Shown: positions 49,328-57,779 of the stretch, piece by piece
How positions within the stretch are numbered: the first letter of the stretch is position 1
Layout: each line of letters opens with the position of its first letter
Notes under the pieces: model-generated
Databases searched by the model: none
Seen by the model: the letters and a program-made list of their open reading frames with translations, nothing else
What the model was told of the DNA's origin: nothing
NCBI RefSeq assembly: GCF_001758425.2
Contig: NZ_MDSS02000016.1
Coordinates: forward strand, 1-57,779
Reading direction: 5' to 3'
DNA length: 57,779 nucleotides
Origin: Nesterenkonia sp. PF2B19
Lineage (GTDB): Bacteria; Actinomycetota; Actinomycetes; Actinomycetales; Micrococcaceae
Program-made: the position numbers and the translations under genes

Positions 49328-50400
49328 TCACTTCCCTTCGGGTTTGAGGTCTCGGGCGAGCAGGAGGGTGGCGATCCGGTCCACAGCCAGGGATCCGTCC
49401 AGGACTGCTACGACGGCCTCGGAGATCGGCATCTCCACACCGTGGCGGCGGGCCAGATCGACCACCGCCGATCCGGACTTCATGCCCTCGGCGGTCTGTG
49501 TCAGCTCGGCGGTCACCTCATCCGCGGACAGGCCGTCTCCCAGCAGACGCCCCGCGGTCCGGTTCCGGGACAGCGGAGAGGCGCAGGTCGCCACCAGGTC
49601 CCCCAGCCCTGCGAGGCCGGAGAAGGTCTCCAGACGACCGCCGAGCACGGTCGCCAGACGGGTCGTCTCGGCGAGGCCGCGGGTGATCACGGATGCCTTG
49701 GAGTTGTCTCCGAGCCGTTGTCCGTCGCAGATCCCCACGGCCAGGGCGATCACGTTCTTCACGATGCCGGCGATCTCCACGCCCACGACGTCGGTGTTCG
49801 TGTAGGGCCGGAAGTAGGGATTGTTGCACAGCGCGGCGACACGTTCGGCGACGGCGGCGTCCTCACAGGCGACGACCGACGCGGTGGGCTCCTGGCGGGC
49901 GATCTCCATGGCGAGGTTCGGGCCGGAGACGACGGCGACACGATCGGCCCCGACGCCGAGCTCCTCGATGATGACCTCGGACATGCGCATGTCCGACCTC
50001 GCTCGAGCCCCTTGATCAGGGACACCAGCACGGCACGCTCACCCAACGCCGCACCGACGGCGGCCAGGTGCGACCGCAGCGACTGCGCCGGGACCGCCAG
50101 CACCACGACCTCGGCACCGGTGACGGCCTCGGCGACGTCGGTGGTCGCGCGGATGCCCGGAGGCAGGACGATGTCCCCCAGGTAGGTGGAGTTCGTCCGT
50201 CGCTCGGTGATCTCACGGGCGATCTCCTCGCGGCGAGCCCACAGCACGATCTCCGCAGGGGCCCCCGAGGCCACGGCGGCGTCGCCGAGGACCTTGGCGA
50301 AGGTGGTCCCCCAGCTGCCGGCGCCGAGCACGGCGATGCGTGCGGCCCCGGGCGCTCCCTCAGGAGCCCCGGTGGACGGTCTGACGCTCTGTGCGCTCAT
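49328..50400 (-). CDS. gpsA: Glycerol-3-phosphate dehydrogenase [NAD(P)+] (frameshifted)
   Basis: Reduces dihydroxyacetone phosphate to glycerol 3-phosphate for phospholipid synthesis; 357 aa after repair. Rossmann motif IAVLGAGSWGTTFAKVLGD (~22-40), VVVLAVPAQSLRSHL, VLVSLIKGLE (Lys), SGPNLAMEIA, GVEIAGIVKNVIALAVGICDG (catalytic Lys in KNV), TFSGLAGLGDLVATC and SRNRTAGRLLG. The frame breaks near 49992-49998: KGLERG then a gap, then DMRMSEVIIEELG; one base is missing in CGAGG-TCGGAC. It is 3 bp from plsC, which uses its product. Confidence 0.95.
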
Positions 50401-50403
50401 GGA

Positions 50404-51147
50404 TCACGACTCCTCGATCTGACGGCGCGGAACACGCTGGCGCAGGGCACGGTCCCAGATGAGCTCAGGGGGCTCCTCACCGCGCAGCTCAGCCACGCCG
50501 GCCGTGAGCGCATCTTCGATGCGCTCCGTGGCCCGGGCCAGCGCCGTGCGGGTCATGGGGCCCTCCCGGAGGTCCGAGAGGTCGACCTCGTCACCGACGA
50601 GCAGCCGATAACGCGGACGGGGCAGCACCGTGGGCACGCGGCCGTAGGGCGCCAGGAGGTCCTGGACGCCCCAGTGGGTGATCGGCACCACCGGCGCTCC
50701 GGTGGTCAGCGCGAGACGCGCCGCCCCGGTCTTCGCACGCATGGGCCACAGCTGCGGATCCCGCGTCAGCGTGCCCTCGGGATAGATGATGATAGCCCCG
50801 CCCTGAGCGATGACCTCACCCGCCACGGTCAGCGACGACTGGGCGTCCCGCTGGTCACGGGCCACCGGGATCTGCTGGAGCCGACGCAGCAGGGTCCCCA
50901 GCGCCGGAGCCCGGAACAGGGCGTCCTTCGCCAGGAAGTGCGGCGTGCTCCCGGAGCTGTAGACCGCGTGGGCCACGGCCAGCGGGTCGATCTCGGTGAC
51001 GTGGTTGGCCACCACGATGTACCCCTGCCGGGGCAGCCGGTCGAGCCCGTCCCACTGCTTGCCGATCACGAGGTTCAGGGCAGGGCGCACGACGGCGGCG
51101 GCGGTGCGGAAGCCCAGCGAGGGCGCGTCGTCTCGTCGGGAAGTCAC
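50404..51147 (-). CDS. plsC: 1-acyl-sn-glycerol-3-phosphate acyltransferase
   Basis: 247 aa membrane-associated lysophosphatidate acyltransferase (LPLAT/AGPAT family) of phospholipid synthesis. Motifs: VVANHVTEIDPLAVAHA (NHxxxxD catalytic), the acceptor-binding block III IIIYPEGTLTRD and GAPVVPITHWG. Its neighbour gpsA makes the backbone substrate. GTG 51147 is supported by TAGGCT 7 nt upstream (51160-51155), a leaderless arrangement; the gene starts a new operon although murA lies only 20 bp upstream. Confidence 0.92.
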   Translation of the reverse strand: MTSRRDDAPSLGFRTAAAVVRPALNLVIGKQWDGLDRLPRQGYIVVANHVTEIDPLAVAHAVYSSGSTPHFLAKDALFRAPALGTLLRRLQQIPVARDQRDAQSSLTVAGEVIAQGGAIIIYPEGTLTRDPQLWPMRAKTGAARLALTTGAPVVPITHWGVQDLLAPYGRVPTVLPRPRYRLLVGDEVDLSDLREGPMTRTALARATERIEDALTAGVAELRGEEPPELIWDRALRQRVPRRQIEES

Positions 51148-51154
51148 AGACAGA

Positions 51155-51160
51155 AGCCTA
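51155..51160 (-). promoter_or_regulatory. -10 box (TAGGCT) of the plsC-gpsA-ddl operon
   Basis: TAGGCT 7 nt before the plsC GTG, in the 20-bp gap after murA; suggests a leaderless operon transcript. Confidence 0.5.
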
Positions 51161-51167
51161 CCGAGGC

Positions 51168-52490
51168 TCAGCGCTCAGTCATCTCGACGTCGGCGCCGAG
51201 TCCTGCAATCTTGTCGATGAACCGCTCATAGCCGCGATTGATGATCTCGATCCCGGTGACCCGGGAGGTGCCCTGGGCCGCCAGCGCGGCGATGAGGTGG
51301 GAGAAGCCGCCGCGCAGGTCCGGCACGTCGATGTCGGTGCCCTTCAGCTCCGACGGCCCGGAGATCACAGCGGAGTGGAGGAAGTTGCGCTGGCCGAAGC
51401 GGCAGGGATTGGACCCGAGGCACTCACGGTGCAGCTGGATGGAGGCCCCCATGCGCTTGAGCGCCTCGGTGAAGCCGAAGCGGTTCTCATAGACCGTCTC
51501 ATGGACGATGGACACGCCGTGGGCCTGAGTGAGGGCCACGACCATGGGCTGCTGCCAGTCGGTCATGAAGCCCGGGTGCACGTCGGTCTCCAGCACCAAG
51601 GGCTTGAGCGGCTCGCCGGCATGCCAGAACCGGATCCCGTCGTCGTCGACCTCGAACTCGCCGCCGATCTTCCGATAGGTGTTCAGGAAGGCGGTCAGGT
51701 CCCGCTGGGCAGCTCCGCGCACGTAGATGTCACCACGGGTCACCAGCGCCGCCGACGCCCAGGACGCCGACTCGTTGCGGTCCGGGATGGCCCGATGCTT
51801 GAAGCCGCTGAGTCGGTCCACACCTTCGATCCGGATGGTGCGATCGGTGTTCACGGAGATGATCGCGCCCATCTGCTGCAGGATGGCGATGAGATCGTGG
51901 ATCTCCGGCTCGACCGCCGCGTTCTTCAGCTCCGTGATGCCTTCGGCCATGACGGCCGTGAGCAGCACCTGCTCCGTGGCCCCCACGGACGGGTAGGGCA
52001 GGTCGAGCTTGGCACCCTTGAGGCCCTTCGGAGCGGTGATGTGGATGCCCGTGACCTGTTTGTCCACCACGGCGCCGAAGTTGCGCAGCACCTCGAGGTG
52101 GTAGTCGATGGGACGGTCTCCGATGCGGCACCCGCCGAGATCGGGGATGAACGCCTCACCGTTCTTGTGCATCAGCGGACCGCAGAACAGGATCGGGATC
52201 CGCGAGTCTCCGGCGTGGGTGTCGATCTCCGAGTGCTCGGCGTTGCGCATCCGGCGCGGGTCCAGCGTGAGGTCCCCCGTCTCCGGGTCGACGTCGACCG
52301 TCACGCCGTGGATGGTCAGCAGATTCTTGACGATCTCGACGTCCTTGATCTCCGGGACGTTCCGGAGCTCCGAGGGTTCGCTGCCGAGCAGAGAGGCGAC
52401 CATGGCCTTCGGAACGAGGTTCTTCGCGCCGCGGACGCGGACGCTGCCCTCGAGGGGCTTTCCACCCTGGATGGTGAGCAGTTTGGCCAT
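51168..52490 (-). CDS. murA: UDP-N-acetylglucosamine 1-carboxyvinyltransferase
   Basis: First committed step of peptidoglycan synthesis: transfers enolpyruvate from PEP to UDP-GlcNAc. 440 aa. Motifs: LLTIQGGKPLEGSVRVRGAKN (Lys in GAKN binds substrate; quoted in part), GGCRIGDRPIDYH (~115-127) containing the catalytic Cys that fosfomycin alkylates, VGATEQVLLTAVMAEG, and a C-terminal DLRGGFSHLIAALAA. The Cys is present, so the enzyme should be fosfomycin-sensitive. The start is ATG 52490 (MAKLLT); the open frame upstream is not conserved. Confidence 0.95.
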   Translation of the reverse strand: MAKLLTIQGGKPLEGSVRVRGAKNLVPKAMVASLLGSEPSELRNVPEIKDVEIVKNLLTIHGVTVDVDPETGDLTLDPRRMRNAEHSEIDTHAGDSRIPILFCGPLMHKNGEAFIPDLGGCRIGDRPIDYHLEVLRNFGAVVDKQVTGIHITAPKGLKGAKLDLPYPSVGATEQVLLTAVMAEGITELKNAAVEPEIHDLIAILQQMGAIISVNTDRTIRIEGVDRLSGFKHRAIPDRNESASWASAALVTRGDIYVRGAAQRDLTAFLNTYRKIGGEFEVDDDGIRFWHAGEPLKPLVLETDVHPGFMTDWQQPMVVALTQAHGVSIVHETVYENRFGFTEALKRMGASIQLHRECLGSNPCRFGQRNFLHSAVISGPSELKGTDIDVPDLRGGFSHLIAALAAQGTSRVTGIEIINRGYERFIDKIAGLGADVEMTER

Positions 52491-52537
52491 AGTGACTCGA
52501 CGGTCCCTTCGTGAAGCACAGGAGATGTAGCCATGCC

Positions 52538-52543
52538 ACTGTA
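52538..52543 (-). promoter_or_regulatory. -10 box (TACAGT) of murA
   Basis: TACAGT on the minus strand about 48 nt upstream of the murA start, giving a leader of about 40 nt containing GAAGGGA. No gene is seen in the 184-bp murA - leuD gap. Confidence 0.35.
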
Positions 52544-52674
52544 TCCAACCCGGACGCCTCCCCCGGACAATTCCGCCGTGGGGGAAGGCAACGATTCCAT
52601 GACGGACCGGATGTCCAGCTCGCACTCAGCAGATCCCCAGGATGACGGCGATCCGCGTCACACCCGCAGCCGTC

Positions 52675-53274
52675 TCAGATCCTGGCCGGCAGTGTCTTCG
52701 GCTTCCACTCGGGCCGGGTGGCCTCGAACTGCTCGATGTCCTCCGCCCGGGTGAGGGTCAGGGAGATGTCGTCGAGCCCCTCCATGAGGCGCCAGCGCGT
52801 GTAGTCGTCGATCTCGAAGCTCGCCTCGACCGAGCCGCAGCGCACGGTGCGGGCCTCCAGATCGACCTGCACCTCGGCGCCGGGCTCCTTCTCGAGCTCC
52901 TTCCAGATGAGTTCGACGTCGGGCTGGGCCACCTGAGCGGTGACCAGCCCCTGCTTGCCCGAGTTGCCGCGGAAGATGTCGGCGAAGCGGGAGGCGACGA
53001 CCACCCGGAAGCCGTAGTCCTTCAGCGCCCAGACGGCGTGCTCCCGGGAAGAGCCGGTGCCGAAGTCGGGGCCGGCCACCAGCACCGTGCCCTGGGCGTA
53101 GGCCGGCTGGTTCAGGACGAACTCCGGATCCTTGCGCCAGGACGAGAACAGAGCGTCCTCGAATCCGGTGCGGGTGATCCTCTTCAGGTACACCGCCGGG
53201 ATGATCTGGTCGGTGTCGACGTTGGAGGCGCGCAGCGGCACGCCGACGCCGGTGTGTCGAATGATGGGTTCCAT
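52675..53274 (-). CDS. leuD: 3-isopropylmalate dehydratase small subunit
   Basis: 199 aa swivel-domain subunit of isopropylmalate isomerase in leucine synthesis. Motifs: [37 protein letters not shown] (GSSREH family signature) and [19 protein letters not shown] 53274 is chosen; the frame is open upstream but overlaps leuC out of family. It is 32 bp downstream of leuC on the same strand, so they form one operon. Confidence 0.96.
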   Translation of the reverse strand: MEPIIRHTGVGVPLRASNVDTDQIIPAVYLKRITRTGFEDALFSSWRKDPEFVLNQPAYAQGTVLVAGPDFGTGSSREHAVWALKDYGFRVVVASRFADIFRGNSGKQGLVTAQVAQPDVELIWKELEKEPGAEVQVDLEARTVRCGSVEASFEIDDYTRWRLMEGLDDISLTLTRAEDIEQFEATRPEWKPKTLPARI

Positions 53275-53306
53275 AGCTATGTCAGCTCCTCGTCGGGGCA
53301 CGCCGG

Positions 53307-54752
53307 TCAGGCCGGCTGGGGCTCGGTGGACAGGACGTCCGACGGCGCAGAGAGCGTGCCGCGGACCGCCGTGGCCGCCGCCACGACCGGAGACACCAGG
53401 TGCGTGCGACCACCTTTGCCCTGGCGCCCTTCGAAGTTGCGGTTCGACGTGGAGGCGCACCGCTCCCCCGGCTGCAGCTGGTCCGGGTTCATGCCCAGGC
53501 ACATCGAGCACCCGGCGAAGCGCCACTCGGCCCCGAACTCCTTGAACACCTGGTCCAGCCCCTCGGCCTCAGCCTGCAGACGGACCCTCTGGGAGCCGGG
53601 GACCACGATCATGCGCACCTGAGGGTCCTTCTCCCGACCGCGGATGATCCCCGCGGCCGCCCGCAGGTCCTCCATCCGCGAGTTGGTGCAGGATCCCAGG
53701 AACACGGTGTCCACCCGGATGTCCCGCATCGGCGTACCCGGGGCGAGGTCCATGTACTTCAGGGCCCGCTCGGCGGACTCCCGGTCCACGGGGTCGTCGA
53801 AGTCCTCCGGAGCCGGCACCGTGTCGGAGAGGCTCACGCCCTGGCCCGGGTTGGTGCCCCAGGTGACGAAGGGCTCGAGCGCATCGGCGTCGATCACGAC
53901 CTCGGCGTCGAACTCTGCGCCGGCGTCGGTGCGCAGCGCACGCCAGTTCTCGACGGCCGCGTCCCAGTCCGCGCCCTGCGGCGCGTGGGGACGTCCCTTG
54001 ATGTAGTCGAAAGTGGTCTCATCGGGGGCGATCATGCCGGCTCTGGCGCCGGCCTCGATCGACATGTTGCAGATGGTCATCCGGGCGTCCATCGAGAGCT
54101 GTTCGATCGCCGAGCCGCGGTATTCGAGCACATAGCCCTGGCCGCCTCCGGTGCCGATCTTGGCGATGACCGCCAGGATGATGTCCTTGGAGCTGACTCC
54201 CGGCTTCAGCGTGCCCTCCACTGTGATCGCCATGGTCTTGAACGGCTTGAGCGACAGCGTCTGGGTGGCCAGCACATGCTCGACCTCGGAGGTCCCGATG
54301 CCCATGGCCAGAGCTCCGAACGCTCCGTGGGTGGAGGTGTGGGAGTCTCCGCACACCACGGTCATCCCGGGCTGGGTGAGTCCGAGCTGCGGGCCCACGA
54401 CGTGGACGATGCCCTGGTCGTCATCGCCCAGCGAATGCAGCCGGATGCCGAACTCCTCGGCGTTCGCACGCAGCGTGTCGACCTGCTTGCGGCTGATCGG
54501 GTCGGCGATCGGCTTGTCGATCTCCAGGGTCGGGGTGTTGTGGTCCTCGGTGGCGATCGTGAGATCAGGCCGGCGCACGGGCCGGTCGGCCAGCCGCAGC
54601 CCTTCGAAGGCCTGCGGCGACGTCACCTCGTGGACGAGGTGCAGGTCGATGTAGAGCAGGTCCGGCGTGCGCTGCCCGCCCTTCTCCTCACCGGGCACGA
54701 CGACGTGCTCGCGCCACACCTTCTCCGCCATCGTCAGCGGCTTGTCCGCCAT
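53307..54752 (-). CDS. leuC: 3-isopropylmalate dehydratase large subunit
   Basis: 481 aa catalytic subunit carrying the [4Fe-4S] cluster of isopropylmalate isomerase (2- to 3-isopropylmalate). Motifs: [46 protein letters not shown] (first cluster Cys) and [22 protein letters not shown] (CxxC cluster pair; quoted in part). AGGAGGA precedes the ATG; the upstream TGGTATAAG is an extended -10. An operator-like GGTCTCACTATCTGA lies 75-90 bp upstream. Divergent from the IclR regulator. Confidence 0.97.
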   Translation of the reverse strand: MADKPLTMAEKVWREHVVVPGEEKGGQRTPDLLYIDLHLVHEVTSPQAFEGLRLADRPVRRPDLTIATEDHNTPTLEIDKPIADPISRKQVDTLRANAEEFGIRLHSLGDDDQGIVHVVGPQLGLTQPGMTVVCGDSHTSTHGAFGALAMGIGTSEVEHVLATQTLSLKPFKTMAITVEGTLKPGVSSKDIILAVIAKIGTGGGQGYVLEYRGSAIEQLSMDARMTICNMSIEAGARAGMIAPDETTFDYIKGRPHAPQGADWDAAVENWRALRTDAGAEFDAEVVIDADALEPFVTWGTNPGQGVSLSDTVPAPEDFDDPVDRESAERALKYMDLAPGTPMRDIRVDTVFLGSCTNSRMEDLRAAAGIIRGREKDPQVRMIVVPGSQRVRLQAEAEGLDQVFKEFGAEWRFAGCSMCLGMNPDQLQPGERCASTSNRNFEGRQGKGGRTHLVSPVVAAATAVRGTLSAPSDVLSTEPQPA

Positions 54753-54826
54753 GGGGTCCTCCTGAAATCGGCCTTATACCACTACAGAAGCACCGATGCC
54801 AGATGGTATCCAGACCTGCAGGCCCG

Positions 54827-54841
54827 GGTCTCACTATCTGA
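54827..54841. promoter_or_regulatory. NdgR/LtbR-type operator, leuC-proximal
   Basis: GGTCTCACTATCTGA, identical to the site at 54902-54916. The reverse complement contains CAGATAGTGAGA, which matches the C. glutamicum LtbR operator CA(T/C)ATAGTGAGA in 11 of 12 positions. Between leuC and the divergent IclR gene, so probably bound by that regulator. Confidence 0.7.
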
Positions 54842-54901
54842 ACACGCCCGGTCGGCAGAGAGGAGTGTGCGCGTCCCGTGCCCTCCCCGACAGCGACACG
54901 A

Positions 54902-54916
54902 GGTCTCACTATCTGA
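54902..54916. promoter_or_regulatory. NdgR/LtbR-type operator, regulator-proximal
   Basis: Second exact copy of GGTCTCACTATCTGA in direct orientation, 75 bp from the first. It ends 20 bp before the -10 TATGAT (54937-54942) of the IclR gene, overlapping its -35 region, which suggests autoregulation. Confidence 0.7.
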
Positions 54917-54936
54917 GATTTCCGGGCTTTTCGCAG

Positions 54937-54942
54937 TATGAT
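54937..54942 (+). promoter_or_regulatory. -10 box (TATGAT) of the IclR regulator
   Basis: TATGAT 7 nt before ATG 54950, supporting that codon over the in-frame ATGs at 54938 and 54941, which lie inside the promoter. Confidence 0.5.
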
Positions 54943-54949
54943 GTCGACC

Positions 54950-55846
54950 ATGTCCAGCCCTCGATCCGGCGCTCCCCGATCCGGCGCCTCCCGACCGACC
55001 GGCCCCGCCTCCGCCCGGGCCGGGGCTTCGCCGAGCACCCCGCCGCGCACGAGGCCCACCGAGCCTCCCCTGGATCCGCCGCGGCCGCTGCACACTCCGT
55101 CCGGGATCGGCGTCGTGGACAAGTCCGTGATGATCCTCGACGCCCTGGAGGCCGGACCGGCGTCCCTGGCGCAGCTCGTGGAGTGCACCGGGCTGGCGCG
55201 TCCCACCGTGCACCGACTCGCCTCCGCGCTGATCCACCACCGCTTCCTCAGCCGCGACGTGCGGGGACGCTACGTGATCGGATCCCGCCTGGCGGAGCTG
55301 GCCTCCGCCGCAGGAGACGACCGACTCGTCTCGGCGGCCGGCCCCATCCTGCTCAAGCTGCGGGACGCCACCGGAGAGAGCTCGCAGCTCTATCGCCGCC
55401 AGGGCGACGCCCGCGTCTGCGTGGCCTCGGCGGAGCGGCCCATCGGCCTGCGCGACTCCATCCCCGTGGGGACCCAGCTCTCCATGAAGGCCGGCTCCGC
55501 CGCGCAGGTCCTGCTGGCCTGGGAGGACCATGAGCGCCTCGTCGAGGGGCTGCAGGGCGCCCGGTTCACCCCCACGGTGCTGGCCGGCGTCCGGCGGCGC
55601 GGCTGGGGCGAGTCCCTGGGCGAACGGGAGCCCGGAGTGGCATCGGTCTCCGCCCCCGTCCGTGGCCCTTCCGGACGCGTGATCGCCGCAGTGTCCATCT
55701 CCGGCCCGATCGAGCGGCTGACCAGGCAGCCGGGCCGCCAGCACGCCGAGGTGGTGGTCCAGGCCGCCCACCAGCTGACCGAGCTGGTGAGGAAGAACCC
55801 GGACGCTGCCGAGCACGGGCTGGGGGAGGATCTCGGACGGCACTGA
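54950..55846 (+). CDS. IclR-family transcriptional regulator, NdgR/LtbR type
   Basis: 298 aa DNA-binding regulator. Residues ~50-115 form the IclR helix-turn-helix: GVVDKSVMILDALEAGPASL, ECTGLARPTVHRLASALIHH. The C-terminal effector domain has SSQLYRRQGDARVCVASAE, GLRDSIPVGTQLSMKAGSAAQVLLAW and VASVSAPVRGPSGRVIAAVSISGP. This sequence type and its place next to leuCD match NdgR (Streptomyces) and LtbR (Corynebacterium), regulators of leucine and other amino-acid genes. The first ~45 residues (Pro/Ala/Arg/Ser-rich) are an unusual extension compared with the ~240-aa family norm. Confidence 0.92.
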   Translation: MSSPRSGAPRSGASRPTGPASARAGASPSTPPRTRPTEPPLDPPRPLHTPSGIGVVDKSVMILDALEAGPASLAQLVECTGLARPTVHRLASALIHHRFLSRDVRGRYVIGSRLAELASAAGDDRLVSAAGPILLKLRDATGESSQLYRRQGDARVCVASAERPIGLRDSIPVGTQLSMKAGSAAQVLLAWEDHERLVEGLQGARFTPTVLAGVRRRGWGESLGEREPGVASVSAPVRGPSGRVIAAVSISGPIERLTRQPGRQHAEVVVQAAHQLTELVRKNPDAAEHGLGEDLGRH

Positions 55847-55913
55847 CCGGGCTCCGAGCCGTCACAGACAGGCCGCAGACAGGGCCGTCCCTCACTGCCG
55901 GTCACCTCCCACC

Positions 55914-55919
55914 TATGAT
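55914..55919 (+). promoter_or_regulatory. -10 box (TATGAT) of ugd
   Basis: TATGAT 6 nt before the GTG start at 55926; leaderless candidate. Confidence 0.5.
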
Positions 55920-55925
55920 GGGTCC

Positions 55926-57254
55926 GTGATCAAGAACATCAGTGTCATCGGTACCGGATATCTGGGCGCCACGCACGCCGCCTGCATGGCGGAGCTGGGC
56001 TTCGACGTCGTCGGCGTCGACGTCGACCCGGAGAAGATCGAACATCTCTCCCGCGGAGACCTGCCCTTCCACGAGCCCGGCCTGCCCGAGCTCATCCGCC
56101 GCCACGTCGACTCCGGCCGGCTGCGCTTCACGACTGACCTGGAGGCCGTCGGCGGATGGGCGGACGTCCATTTCATCGCCGTCGGGACCCCGCAGCAGGC
56201 CGGCGGCACCGGGGCCGACCTGACCTACGTGGACACCGCCGCGGTCTCCCTGGCTCAGGCCATCACCAAGGACTCCCTCATCGTCGGCAAGTCCACCGTG
56301 CCGGTGGGCACCGCGCGTCGGCTCAGCAGCCTCATCGCCGAGGAGTCCCGCGACGACGTCTCCGTCTCGCTGGCATGGAACCCCGAGTTCCTGCGCGAGG
56401 GCTTCGCTGTGGAGGACACCCTCCGCCCCGACCGGCTGGTGGTCGGCGTCGGTTCCGAGGCCGACGAGGCCGTGCTGCGCGAGGTCTACGCCGAGGCGCT
56501 CGGCCGTGAGACCCCCTGGGTCAGCACCGACTTCGAGACCGCGGAACTGGTCAAGGTCGCCGCGAACGCGTTCCTGGCCACCAAGATCTCCTTCATCAAC
56601 GCCTTCTCCGAGGTGACCGAGACCGTGGGCGGCGACATCCGCACCTTGGCGGACGCCATCGGCCATGACACCCGCATCGGCCGCAAGTTCCTCAACGCCG
56701 GCGTCGGATTCGGCGGCGGCTGCCTCCCCAAGGACATCCGAGCCCTGCAGACCCGTGTCTCCGAGCTCGGCCTGGACCACACGATGACCTTCCTCAACGA
56801 GATGGACCAGATCAACCTGCGTCGCCGCGAGCGCGTGGTCACCCTCTCCGAACAGATCCTCGGCGACCTCGCCGGGCGGCGCATCGCCGTGCTCGGCGTG
56901 ACGTTCAAGCCGCTCTCCGACGACGTGCGGGACTCCCCCGGTCTGGATGTGGCCAACCGCCTGTTCAACGCCGGCGCCGACGTGTTCGTCTACGACCCGG
57001 AGGGCAACGCGAACGCCGCGAAGCGCTTCCCCCGGCTCGGATACGTCGACTCGCTGGCCGAGGCGGCCCGGGACGCCGACCTCGTGGTGCTCACCACCGA
57101 GTGGAACGAGTTCAAGGCCCTCACGCCCGCGGATCTGGAGGACGTGGTGGCTGCCAGGAACTTCCTGGACGCGCGCCACGTGCTGGACGCGGGCCAGTGG
57201 GAGTCCGCCGGATGGACCTTCGCCCAGCTGGGCCGGATGTTCCCGCAGGACTGA
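55926..57254 (+). CDS. ugd: UDP-glucose 6-dehydrogenase
   Basis: Oxidises UDP-glucose to UDP-glucuronate with two NAD+; 442 aa, cytoplasmic. N-terminal Rossmann fold ISVIGTGYLGATHAACMAELG (quoted in full 20 or fewer: VIGTGYLGATHA), IAVGTPQQAGG, KSTVPVGTARRL, WNPEFLREGFAVEDTLRPDR, ELVKVAANAFLATKISFINA (Lys and Asn of the active site) and GVGFGGGCLPKDIRAL with the catalytic Cys. The C-terminal domain has GVTFKPLSDDVRDSPGLDVA. UDP-glucuronate would serve acidic wall polymers such as teichuronic acids, together with GalU at 38397-39305 and the glycosyltransferases. Confidence 0.95.
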   Translation: MIKNISVIGTGYLGATHAACMAELGFDVVGVDVDPEKIEHLSRGDLPFHEPGLPELIRRHVDSGRLRFTTDLEAVGGWADVHFIAVGTPQQAGGTGADLTYVDTAAVSLAQAITKDSLIVGKSTVPVGTARRLSSLIAEESRDDVSVSLAWNPEFLREGFAVEDTLRPDRLVVGVGSEADEAVLREVYAEALGRETPWVSTDFETAELVKVAANAFLATKISFINAFSEVTETVGGDIRTLADAIGHDTRIGRKFLNAGVGFGGGCLPKDIRALQTRVSELGLDHTMTFLNEMDQINLRRRERVVTLSEQILGDLAGRRIAVLGVTFKPLSDDVRDSPGLDVANRLFNAGADVFVYDPEGNANAAKRFPRLGYVDSLAEAARDADLVVLTTEWNEFKALTPADLEDVVAARNFLDARHVLDAGQWESAGWTFAQLGRMFPQD

Positions 57255-57274
57255 GACCCAGCCATGACTGGGTC
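57255..57274. terminator. Hairpin between ugd and thiL
   Basis: GACCCAG (57255-57261) pairs with CTGGGTC (57268-57274) around the 6-nt loop CCATGA, immediately after the ugd stop and between convergent genes. No T tract follows. Confidence 0.5.
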
Positions 57275-57341
57275 CGGCCACGGCTGAGGGCCAGCCCGGA
57301 CGGCGCCGTTCGGACCACGGGCGGCCCAGGACGCCAGCGGA

Positions 57342-57779
57342 TCAGGACTCGTGCAGGGAGTCCCAGCCCTCGTCCACAAGACGCTCGACGGTGCCCCCGG
57401 TGATCACGCCGGGGGCACCGTCGTGTCTGCGCACCTCGCCGATGCGGCGGAACCCCGCGGGCAGCGGGGACCCACCTGGGAAGGTGGCCAGCAGCGCGTA
57501 GTCCTCGCCGCCGTGGAGCACGAGCCGCAGGGCCGTCATCGCGACCTCCGAGAGGGCCCCCGACGACGGCGCAGGGTGGGCCTCCTGCGTCTCAGGGACC
57601 TCCTGGACATCCTGACCCGTTCGGGGCCGCAGACGGTCGGCGATCCCCTCCAGAGCGGCGGCCTGCTCCCGCAGCGCATGGGTGTCGAGCAGCAGGGCGA
57701 CGTCGGAGGCCCGGGCCAGCCGGGCCGCGTCGCGCAGCAGCCCGTCCGAGACGTCCATGCGGCGGTGGCGCCGGCGGCG
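57342..57779 (-). CDS. thiL: Thiamine-monophosphate kinase, 3' part (runs off the window)
   Basis: C-terminal part of ThiL, which phosphorylates thiamine monophosphate to thiamine pyrophosphate. MDVSDGLLRDAARLA (metal/ATP-binding DVSDGL) and LHGGEDYALLATFPGG (GGEDY signature) are diagnostic. A Pro/Glu-rich insert lies between them. The 5' part lies beyond 57779. Just upstream of the MDVSDGL codons the current frame reads Arg-rich, while the neighbouring frame gives AGATA, as usual in ThiL, so one base may be missing near 57759. Confidence 0.88.
   Translation of the reverse strand, partial: RRRRHRRMDVSDGLLRDAARLARASDVALLLDTHALREQAAALEGIADRLRPRTGQDVQEVPETQEAHPAPSSGALSEVAMTALRLVLHGGEDYALLATFPGGSPLPAGFRRIGEVRRHDGAPGVITGGTVERLVDEGWDSLHES

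Noticed and set aside
54753-54949. T-box or leader-peptide attenuator upstream of leuC
   Set aside because: No Leu-codon-rich short ORF and no T-box core (UGGN region with terminator) was found; the leader after the -10 is only about 15 nt.

Overview
The window is a very GC-rich chromosomal segment from an actinobacterium. Housekeeping gene order (polA - rpsA - coaE - uvrB - terC - uvrA on one strand, recG - rsmD - coaD - yceD - rpmF - rnc - mutM, murA - leuD - leuC with a divergent IclR regulator, plsC - gpsA - ddl with a DUF3515 lipoprotein and thiL) and the protein types (DUF3516 helicase, Eis-like acetyltransferase, S1 with an Ala/Ser-rich tail) suggest Micrococcales, probably Micrococcaceae; a genus such as Nesterenkonia is only a guess. 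No phage, insertion sequence or CRISPR array is visible.

Layout. 79-12351: uvrA, a HAD phosphatase, an MBL-fold hydrolase, a DUF3516 helicase, a prolyl-aminopeptidase-like hydrolase, a TerC-family membrane protein behind a probable Mn2+ (yybP-ykoY) riboswitch, and uvrB. uvrA has a near-consensus LexA box and uvrB a variant one. 12519-18784: coaE, a cytochrome P450, a BCCT osmolyte transporter, YigZ and a methyltransferase. 18879-27126: rpsA, an Eis-like GNAT, polA, a hotdog thioesterase and a proline/sodium symporter. 27146-35449: a surface-glycan block (GT4; tRNA-Gly; a CgeB-like/GT2 fusion; a GT4/GT2 fusion; an LCP ligase). 35570-47197: mutM-rnc-rpmF-yceD, galU, coaD, an aminotransferase and spermidine-synthase-like protein, rsmD-recG-DAK2, and a second LCP protein. 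47377-57779: DUF3515 lipoprotein, ddl, gpsA, plsC, murA, leuD, leuC, an NdgR/LtbR-type regulator, UDP-glucose dehydrogenase and the 3' part of thiL.

How it fits together. GalU and Ugd would supply UDP-glucose and UDP-glucuronate, the glycosyltransferases would build a wall glycopolymer and the LCP proteins would attach it, next to peptidoglycan (murA, ddl), phospholipid (gpsA, plsC) and CoA (coaD, coaE) genes. Nucleotide-excision repair genes look SOS-regulated; leucine genes look controlled by the divergent IclR protein through two identical 15-bp operators.

Two window-wide patterns stand out. At least twelve genes have a TANNNT -10 box 6-8 nt before the start codon, the signature of leaderless mRNAs. 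At least twelve otherwise intact genes, several essential, are broken by small frameshifts, most explained by one missing base in a short G/C run, which points to base-calling or assembly error rather than real gene decay.
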